Under the pieces are notes generated by a model. That model made no database searches and was not told the DNA's origin. It saw only the letters and a program-made list of their open reading frames with translations. The translations under genes were made by a program, and so were the position numbers. A DNA stretch of 64,000 nt from Undaria pinnatifida (lineage: Eukaryota; Sar; Phaeophyceae; Laminariales; Alariaceae): NCBI GenBank assembly GCA_012845835.1, contig JABAKD010000028.1:6744296-6808295 (forward strand). The letters are read 5' to 3'. Below are positions 55,792 to 64,000 of the stretch, piece after piece. Every line of letters begins with the position of its first letter. The first letter of the stretch is position 1.

Positions 55792-58700
55792 TCAGTTAGG
55801 GTAAGAGGCACCGCCACTAAGCCGCGGCGGCGGTGGCACCGCGGCCGTGCCGTCCGTAGACATCTTCCTCATAATCTCGTTTAGTTTCGCGTCTCTCTTC
55901 TTCTCGCTCGCCAGGATGAGCTCCGTGAGCCGGGTGGTTATCCCGGACTTCTGATTCACCTTCGCGGAGAGCAACTGTTTTCAGCGAAACAAAAAAAGTA
56001 GGGGATCGGTGAGGGGGCGGGGTGGGGGGGGAGAAGGATGGGGTAAAGAAAGGAGAGGGCAATGATGGGAGGGGGGGGGCTGTTGACCAAAAGAAGGAAG
56101 GAAGGAGGGGCTCGGGTGGGGAAGTTTTGCGGAGGGGGTGTCGAGAACGGGGGGAGGGGAGTGCGAAGGAGGGGGTGGGGAGGGTGTGTGAAGGAAGGGG
56201 GAGGCGGGTGTGTGTAAATCCGAGGTGTGGGGACGACGGTATCTCACCGTGCGGGCCTTTTCGAACGCCTCAAGCTTCCGCTGAGCGTCGCGGTCCAGAA
56301 ACGCCAGCTCTCTATCCACCACCTCCAGTCTTCCAGAACAACAAAAAAAAACGTTTGGCAGACACCATCAAAAGAGCGAGTGAGCGAACGAGGACAGGAC
56401 GTCAAAGCGGCAGCACACGAAAAGGCGACAAGAGGGAGGACACGAAAAAACACGACCAAGACCAAGACCACAAGGCAAGGCAATCTAAGGCAAGGCACGG
56501 CAAAAAAGCAAGAACAAAACATCACCCGTCGACTTGCCAGCACGGCAAAGAGCCCATTTATGGGTTCCATACTTTCTTGACAGCGGTGATGTGGGTTTCG
56601 TGAAAATCGCAAGGAAGCACCATAGACATAAATTCACAATAACTCTACACATCATGACTCACCAACGGGTGCACTCGGACAGCGTTTCCAATCGCCCCCG
56701 TAACCAAGAGCAAAACACAAGAGTCTGGAGAACGGGTTGGGACGACGACGACTAGATATTTGCAACCTTCCAGCACCGCCCCCTCCCCCTGCCTCGCCCA
56801 GAAGGCAAACAACCATGGTCACAACCACCCAGCATCCGCCCGACCACCCCACCTCCACCTCCCGCCAAAAACGTAAAACCTCCTACTTACCCCCCCCTCC
56901 CCCCCCCCCTCTTCTCCTCTTTCCCTCCGCCTCCCACCTATAACGTAAAACCCCTATTTACCCCCCAACCCCCCTCCTCTTCCCCTCCGCCTCCCGCCTA
57001 CAACGTAACCCATCTTTATAGCCCCCCCCTTCCCCCCTCCTCTTCCCCTCCGCCCCCGGCCCAGAAAGTCGAAACCGTTGGGTTCACTCCCCCCCCCAAC
57101 CCCATCTTCCGCCCCACTGTGCAAATAACGCCTCCCCCCCCCGGTTTACGCTTTGCTTCGCTTCATTGATTCCTCACGTTTTTCTGAGGTCGTTAACCTC
57201 CGTTTGGTGGTCCAAGGCGAGTTGCGCCAGCTCCCTATCCACGGTGGCCAGCAGCACAGACTCCTGTTTTGCGTTTTTTTGGGTCACGACGACGAGCGGG
57301 AACCGACAACCAACGATCAGCAAGCGACACACGCAAAATCGATATGCAACAATGAACAAGCAACAACCAACAAGGCGATACGGAGAAAGGTGTCTACCCA
57401 AAAGAAGTCTGCACGAGTTGGGTTTTGGGCAGCACATAATGTCGGAGGTATGTATTACTTTTCTTACAACAAACCGCTAGTGAGCGCGAGTCAAAAACTA
57501 AGCTTGCGACTTGGTCTGGACTGATCATCTAGTGACACAAGACAAACAGCACCAGCCACAAGCAGCAAGCAAGAGCCAACAACGATTTTACGCGACAAGC
57601 GACAAGCGCCAAAACGACAAGGCGCGTAAGGCATTCAACCATCCATATCGGAGGCGGTCTAATGCATGTGCGGCCATGCGCGGCGGTCGCGGGAATTGCG
57701 GCGGCAGCGGCCGCGCGAGTGGAAAGCGGCAGCGGCACGATAGCGACAGCGGTAGCAGTACCGGCACAGCGAAGATACATGTACACGAAGGACATTTCCA
57801 GCGCTCTGCCCCCCCAAAGATAAGAGAACGCACGTGTGCACGAGCGTGTTGAACACATTACCGCGCGAAAGCCACACCGATGTCTTTACACTGAGCATAC
57901 GCTCGCCGCGGTCGTCCCCGTCGTCAAAATCGCTCATGTCGTAATTGGCGTCGCCTCTCAGATGCATGCTACGGTAGGTGCACACCGTTTTTATTTGTAA
58001 TGCTCTTAACGTGAGCTCTATTTTTTGAACCCACAAAAGCGACTCTTGCAGAAATATTGACGATTATCCCGGTGGCTGACCTGAACGTCTTACAGGTGTC
58101 AAACGGATAACAACTAGAAAAAAAAACAAAAACACACACACAAACATGCGAAACAAGTTATGGTATCGGTGCCTCCTTTCATTTCTTCCCGGCAAGGTTC
58201 TCGACTTGAGGGGCTCCACATGCCCCACGCAAAAAAACTGATTCATGAGTACAATAAAAGTGGAAACCACTGCCTAAGGTACACAAAAGAAACACATATA
58301 GCCAAATCAGTGAGAACATTCCGACGATTTCTGGTCAACGCCTTAACAACTGGATTTTTTGGGGACAAATTTACTTGAAGTTAGTATAGGGAGGGATTTG
58401 GGGGCTCTTGAGGGGTCAATGAGCGGAGTCCCGAATTTCCGACAAGAAAAAAAAAAAAAAAAAAAAAATGCTTCCTCCATCGCAGCACGCGCCATATGGT
58501 GTCACCGTCTATCAAACGAGGAGCCTTGTCAGCCACAACCAGTTCCGCAAAAAAAAGCGCAATCATACCCCCTGTCCATGCACGCCTCCTCGCACCTGCT
58601 GCAGAGTCCGCTGCTTCTCCTTCAGGGCGTTCCGCACAGACTGCTCCTTCTTCTTGAGTGCCTCCTCTGATCTCTTCCAGGCCTCCTCCTCCTTGCTAGG

Positions 58701-61700
58701 CCCCTTGCTCGCGGCAGAGGCCGCGGGACTAGGCAGCGCCTGTGGCTGCATCGACAGTGGGCTCGCTCTGCCCCCCCCCCCGCCCGAAAACCCCGAGATT
58801 TTTTCCCCCAGGGGGGAGGGTCGCGGTCCAGCTACCTTCTCTCCGTTCGCTTGTAGCTTCGCCGGCCTCGCTCTCCCGTTGGGCGCGAGGCCGCCCGACC
58901 CCCCCCCCAGCCTTCTCTGATGCTGCTGCCATGGTTGCTGTCCTTGCTGCTGCTGTTGTTGCCCTTGCCCTTGCTGCCCTTGCTGCTGCTGCCGCCACTG
59001 CTGCTCCTGGTGTTCTTGTTGCTCCCGCTGCCATTGCTGCTGCTTTTGCTGCTGCTGGTCGTCCTGGTCGTGATGGTAATGTTCGTCGTCGTCACCATCG
59101 TCATCGCCATTACCATTGTGTTGCCGCCCTCGCTGCCGGGCCAAGGACGCCGCTCCCCCCGGGACAACAGGAAGCTGGAGCTCGCTTATGGTCCTGCCCG
59201 CTAAAACAGCTGTCGAGAAAGCGTTGACGGTTTCATCGGCGGGACAACGAGCGCGGGGGACAGGAGCGGGGGGTGGGTGGTGGGGAGTGGGGTGAGGGGG
59301 CGCTCGAGTTAAATGGGTTGCACAACATCCCTGCCGGGCGACCGTCGTCCCTTCGCACCTACCACCGTCATGTCGGACTCTTCGACAACCAAACATCGGC
59401 GGCAAATGTAGCGGGGGAGGCGACGGCGCCGGCGATGGCGGCGGTAGCGGCAGCGGCGGCCGAGGCGGCGGTTAAACGGCGTGTACTGCTGGAGCAACTC
59501 GGGAGCGAACTAAGGTTAGGTTGGCGTGATGTGCATAGATACACGTCCCGCAAACAAAAAGGGGATATCATACACACGGCTTGTTCCGGCGAAGCGAGCG
59601 GACGACGGCCGAAGAGTCGTGTCGCACCCACCTCCCGCCTCGCCCCACGGTGGCAGGGAATGCCACTTCGGAGGCAGGGAGTGCCAACGGGGGGGGCTTC
59701 CGCCTGCTGCTACAGCAGAGGTGAAGCGCTGGTTCTGGTTCAACCAGGTGCGATCGTTTGAGACGGCTTGCAGGCGCCACGATCTCCTTCCCCCTATGAA
59801 GTCATACAGTATGATGACAGCAAGCGGTGGAAGAAGCAGCACACAAGCCAATCCGTACATAAAAACGGGAATAAAAAGCAACAGAACAAGAGAACACGGC
59901 AAAAAGACGCGGCAAAAAGACATTGGGCATTGCCGAAAACATTTTGCACGATTCAAACGAAAAAGTTTTAGTGTCAGCGTCAGTGTCGGCGTGTCAGCAA
60001 CAACCACAACCACAAAACAACGAGAGACACGGTTCAAAAATCGAAACACCAGCAAAAACGCTTCAAATAGAAACGCTCAAGAACAGTTCAAAAATAGAAA
60101 CGCCATACAAGCCATACAAAGACCGTAAAAACGTGGAATGGTTAAAAAAAACGACTAAACATCAAATTCGTACGGGAACGTCAGCGTTCCATGATTCATG
60201 AGCGCGTGTCCGCTGGTCTTCGATGCACCGGTAACGGTAAATATGATACACACGAAAGCCTCGAGGCACTTCTTTATATTTTGCCACCTTCACAACAATG
60301 CAGAAATAAAAAGCACCTGTCAAATCACTAGAATAATGTATTGAGCTCTTGGAAACCCTTTGGGGAAAAATTACGTTTCGCGCAAATAAAAAAGCGTCAT
60401 GGTTTTAAAGAGTTGGAAACGACGTTTGGCAGGGTTGCACAGAATGCTCCCAGTATACCGCATATGCCGAGTATACTTCGAGTATTTGAAGTATTTGAAA
60501 CTGCGAATACTCGGGGATTTGCCAGTATTGATGGCCAAAATACTGCGAATATCAGGAGTACGAGCAGTACTGACGGCCGAAATACTGCGAATACCGGGAG
60601 TACTCACAGTACAAAACTCCCGAGTATAAGCAGTAATCCAAGTACAAACATCTGAAATACTGCAAATACTCAAGAGTATGAGCAGCATTGAACGCCGAAA
60701 TACTGCAGTATACGAGAAAAATACTACCGAGTATTACTGCCACGTGCAGTAACTCGCAGTATGAAACCCTGAAATACTCCAAGTATTACTTCACCTCGAG
60801 CAGTACAAAATTGTGAAATACAGCGAGTATTTGGAGCATAAGCAGCACCAACAGCCAAGTGTCAAGTATGAGAAGCACAGAACCGCAAAATACTTGAAGT
60901 ACTTGAAGTATCCACAGCAGTGTCGAACCCCGCACCACTTGAAGTGCCGGGAACATCCCCAGTATCAACCTTCTAAAAACTTGGAGTACCGGGAGTATCT
61001 GCAGTACAGAACCCTAATACTGCGAGTGCTTGCAGTATTCGCAGTACATAACCTCGAAATACTGACAGTACCACGAAGTACCTGCGGCGTTTGGTCTCCG
61101 GAGTACTTCACTCCGCGGTACTGGGATCTGTGCAGGGTCGCTCTTCATGACTATACGAACCTTTTTGGCGTTGGGCCCTCTGTGTTATATTTTCGGCCGT
61201 ACCCTTGGGTCGAAATTGCCGAAAAAAACAACATCGACCAAAACTACCTTTAGAAGCGCCCCCCCCCCCCCCCCCCGAAAAGGGCCAACATCACGCATCG
61301 CCTTGCCACGACGGACATTCCTGCCAAAATTGGCTTTCCAACCCTCAAAAAGCAATCGTGTTTTCTCTTCTAGACGTAACTTTCCATCTGTTGCTGGAAC
61401 CAGCTGGTAATGTGATGCGATATAAACTAGTACTTGGACTGCGGAATGACACGTCTCAGTCTAAGTCGGGACGGCGGGGAGGCGCAGAGAAGGGGGGGGG
61501 GGCGTAGCCACTGTTGACCATGGGCTTACTGCTGTACTGAAGAGTACTTATCACACTGCAGTAGTAATACTGCTTGTTTGACCCGTCTAAAAGCGGGGTG
61601 GGGGGGGGAAGGTGAGGAGGCGGAGAAAGGAGGGAGGGGGGTGGACACTTTGGGATAGAGAGACCGAACTACCAAACTGCAGCTAACCCGGAACACGCCT

Positions 61701-62950
61701 TTAAGCACAGGAAAACTCAGCTGTTCCGAATATTAAAATATTTACAAGTTATGGGCAAAAGAACCCAGGACCAAAAGTTGAAAAACGACTACCTGGTATA
61801 TACATACGTCGTTTAATCTAAAAAATGGAGGCGACCAACTCAGACCCACACCCATACCCATACCCATACCCACCCACGAGAGGGGTTCTACAGTAGTAAC
61901 ACTCCAAGCGTGCTTGCAAGGGAAGGAAGTGATATCGTACGGTCCCCTTCCACACTCGTATTATATTAGACAGCAGTAGCATCACATGGAAAAAAAAAAG
62001 AGGACTACATACTACCAAGTACACGATACTGTACGTAACCGCCGTTGTGCTTCTCGTCATTTGCTTTATTCACACCGCCAATCTCGCCAACCACAAAAAA
62101 CAAGCAACATCCCTGTCCGTGACAGCGAGAGCTCGCGCCGTGCGATGCGTGACAGGCCCTCTGTGTACGTTAGTATCGTACTTTGAGTAAGATGTGCTGA
62201 GAGTCCCAAAAGTGTTCCATAAAATATACCGGTACTTGGTGCGTACCTGCAAGTATTATGCCGGGTTTGTCTGCGGTACGTACGTCCGGGACAATTCGTC
62301 GCCATATACCCAGGCAGTCTGCATCACGAGTACTGCTGCTGTACTGCTGTTGCAGACTTCGAGTAGAGCTGTGGAGCAGGTGTCGACTAACTGAAAAGCG
62401 TTCCGATACATGGACTTCACCTACTGCTGCTTCTGGTGCTGCTGCTGGTGCAGAGCCTCCAGGACCACACTGCTGTCAGCAACTTACACGAGGAAACGCC
62501 AAGAAAAAACATACCAGGTGCCAGTGATACGTGTTATCACCTCTGATGCTACCGCTGCTATACACGCCCACTCACGAGGACTGCAGCAAAAACCTACCCA
62601 CGAGTACTCTCATACTACTGCTCGTACGTACTGGTAATGACAAACCATTATGGCTGTGGTAAGATACCTGCTGCTCGCTGCGGCGACCTTTGCCTCGCAC
62701 TTCCAGAGGAGCGGGACAAGTCGCCCGAAGACGACCCCGACGACCCCCGACGCAGACGGGTCGCGCCAGCGGCAGGGGCCGCCGAGTCCTCCCTCGCCTG
62801 CTGCTGTAGTGCCGCGACGTTGTTGATAGGTCTGGGCATGACCGTGACATTGGGGGTGGAAGCGGAGGGTAGGGTTGGGACGGGTTCAGCATTCTCAGCG
62901 GTGGGCGGTCTGCTGAGCCGAGCGATCTCCTCCTCTAGAGAGGAGTCCAT
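55792..62950 (-). CDS. Ser/Gln-rich coiled-coil protein, unknown function
   Basis: Five minus-strand exons join in phase to 415 codons: 62950-62668 (ATG), 59209-58596, 57263-57178, 56329-56248 and 55974-55792 (stop). Donors GTATCT, GTGCGA, GTGAGG, GTGAGA; acceptors all CAG or AAG. The N-terminus has a short helix (DSSLEEEIARLSR) and a Ser/Arg-rich region. The large second exon is Asp/His- then Gln-rich and ends in a coiled coil (KEEEAWKRSEEALKKKEQ). The coil continues through exons 3-5: ESVLLATVDRELAQLALDHQ, LEVVDRELAFLDRDAQRKLE and GITTRLTELILASEKKRDAK. The VDRELA-x-L motif recurs in consecutive exons. The C-terminus is Pro-rich. No known family is recognised; the layout fits a scaffold protein. 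Further exons inside the 3.4 kb first intron cannot be excluded. Another candidate exon (57966-57871, YDMSDFDDGDDRGERM) does not fit the phase. Confidence 0.75.
58335..58419 (+). mobile_element. TTAA-type mini-MITE nested in a MITE family 2 fragment
   Basis: Identical 4-bp flanks TCAA (58335-58338 and 58416-58419) enclose GGATTTTTTGGGGACAAATT, TACTTGAAGTTAGTATAGGG and GGGGGCTCTTGAGGGG. Surrounding sequence (CCGACGATTTCTGG, CATCGCAGCACGCGCC) is reverse-oriented family 2. It lies in an intron of the coiled-coil gene. Confidence 0.7.
60440..61085 (+). repeat. AGTAC/AATACT array with ~9-bp periodicity
   Basis: About 640 bp densely filled with AGTAC, AGTAT and AATACT words, often spaced 9 bp (AATACTGCG, AATACCGGG, AGTACTCAC, AGTAC). 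The motif occurs in both orientations. It lies in the first intron of the coiled-coil gene. Frames across it are by-products of the repetition. Confidence 0.65.
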
Positions 62951-63396
62951 GATTTCGGTGGGGGTGAAGGGCGGCAGCGGCGCTCGGGGAGTGTCTCTCC
63001 CAGGTATGAAGGTGTGCGCTCGTTTGCGCAGAGAGAGGGACAGTCGCCACCGACGGAGGCTGCTACCGCTGCTGCTGTTGTTGCTGCTGCTGCCGCCGCA
63101 ACGTGGAGCAATCAATCAATGTTCTTGAAAATGAAAATTGAGGTTTTATAAAACACGAGAAGCGTTTTTTAAAGGGGCTATTTTATGTTTAAATCTCACG
63201 TGAGCGTCGCGCGCCGGCCACCTCCCCCCCAACCAACTAAACACAAACCACGCAAACATCTAGCCCACGGGACTGACCACTGTATAACGCAACAAGCCGA
63301 GAAGGAGGGCCTGGAGCTGGGATCGTGCTTGTGGCAAGAGAACGCAGCAGAAGCAGCAGAGTGGCAACATCAACGGCATCAGCAGTTATAGTCAGC
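62951..63396. promoter_or_regulatory. Region between divergent start codons
   Basis: 446 bp lie between the ATG at 62950 (minus) and the ATG at 63397 (plus). Both candidate leaders are CAG/GCAGCAG-rich (63055-63100 and 63345-63395), as before the other genes here. No core promoter element could be assigned. Confidence 0.4.
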
Positions 63397-63486
63397 ATGT
63401 CTGCCTCAAAGTCTAAGCTACGGATGGAGCTCTTCAGCGAAGCCAAAGCCCACTGGGCTGCTCAGCACAGACAGATTTTTTGTCAG
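63397..63486 (+). CDS. First coding exon of an unidentified gene, partial
   Basis: ATG at 63397 begins MSASKSKLRMELFSEAKAHW and continues AAQHRQIFCQ to a donor CAG|GTGGGT at 63486/63487, 30 codons in phase 0. Codon makeup and the CAG-rich leader resemble the other first exons of the window, and the spacing to the divergent gene fits. An overlapping minus-strand frame here (SLDFEADMLTITADAVDV) is also protein-like, so the strand is not certain. Possible downstream exons up to 64000 could not be joined. The gene would continue beyond the window. No family recognised. Confidence 0.4.
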
Positions 63487-64000
63487 GTGGGTTGGTCTGT
63501 GTGGGGGTTGCTGCGCGCTGTGTGTGCGAGCTGTGCTTGGCGTGGGGTATCGTGCCGCGAGGGCAAACATGTAACGAGCGGCAGAGAGAGGAACGGAGAG
63601 AGCTCACCGTTACAAGTAGTTCTGCTGAATTGAGAATCGCCACTTCCTTCGTGCAGACTGCTGCGGCGGTTCTGCTGTTGTCGTTTGATGTTTTCGTTGT
63701 GACTGCTGTTTGCCAGCTGCTGGCTGTTGTACGCGTTATTACGTGGCTGTAGTTGGCATGATGCACGTGTTGGTTGAGCAGCAGTCTAAATATGCATCAT
63801 GCATACCTGAGACTCGTTGATGATGGCCATTACATACACCGCACCATGCATCAGGTTTGTTCCGCAGACCACCAGCAACAACAGACGACAACAACCAACG
63901 GTGCGGGTGTACCAGGTACACACCTTTGTATCTGCTATGGGCTATTACGGGCGGGGGCATGACGAGGCCGTCTGTCATGCCCTATAGAGTCGCATTTCGG

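Noticed and set aside
57871-58060. Candidate extra exon of the coiled-coil gene (YDMSDFDDGDDRGERM, preceded by ESLLWVQKIELTL)
   Set aside because: The available acceptor and donor do not match the phase of its neighbours, and exons 59209-58596 and 57263-57178 join directly in phase.
59273-59520. Plus-strand frame with ATG near 59433 (MAAVAAAAAEAAVKRRVLLE) and a GTTAGG donor-like site
   Set aside because: Protein-like, but no second exon joins in phase, it starts only about 220 bp upstream of the minus exon at 59209, and GCG/GCC-rich DNA easily gives Ala-rich frames.
1-64000. CRISPR arrays, bacterial operons, rRNA genes or viral genes
   Set aside because: No regularly spaced identical repeats, no polycistronic layout and no rRNA-like sequence were seen. 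Repeats here are eukaryotic transposons and microsatellites.

Overview
This is a eukaryotic nuclear window. Genes are split by introns with GT/AG borders that join in phase. There are no operons and no Shine-Dalgarno signals. Intergenic DNA is crowded with short non-autonomous transposons, CAG/AAC/GAT microsatellites and very long poly-G/poly-C tracts. Three start codons sit head-to-head with a gene on the other strand, and genes alternate between strands. With roughly 50% GC, introns of several hundred bases to a few kb and CAG-rich leaders, this best fits a stramenopile such as a brown alga. That assignment is inference; no taxonomic marker is present.

Layout. 1-6 kb: repeats, a foldback element and a decayed or multi-exon SAP-like coding region (1.57-2.40 kb). 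6-12.1 kb: a small hypothetical reading frame, a minus-strand Tudor/agenet-like nuclear protein gene (10.77 to 8.7 kb) and, divergently, an intronless acidic protein gene with an Rsa3-like C-terminus (11.64-12.11 kb). 12-25.6 kb: no gene recognised. This stretch holds two 250-300 bp inverted-repeat element families, a C-tailed retroposon-like family, one SINE, a 1 kb minisatellite and a ~240 bp tandem repeat interrupted by transposons. 25.6-29.2 kb: a minus-strand Mpv17/PMP22 family membrane protein gene, nearly complete (first exon not found). 29-38.9 kb: repeats and tandem duplications, one of them a 117-bp array with an open frame. 38.9-39.8 kb: a minus-strand secretory Ala/Glu-rich protein exon. 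40.0-48.0 kb and perhaps to 49.2 kb: a plus-strand gene for a Mut-7/EXD3-like DEDDy 3'-5' exonuclease. 49-55.8 kb: nested transposons. 55.8-63.0 kb: a minus-strand Ser/Gln-rich coiled-coil protein gene of five exons (415 codons). 63.4 kb onward: the first exon of a plus-strand gene leaving the window.

The genes look like unrelated housekeeping or cell-biology genes, not a pathway cluster. The most unusual signals are outside them: a 9-bp palindrome TACCWGGTA seen at least 16 times (about 0.5 expected by chance); transposons nested three deep with readable target-site duplications; a tRNA-derived SINE inserted in another element with a paralogous empty site; and an 83-bp tandem duplication that copies an exon end with its splice donor.
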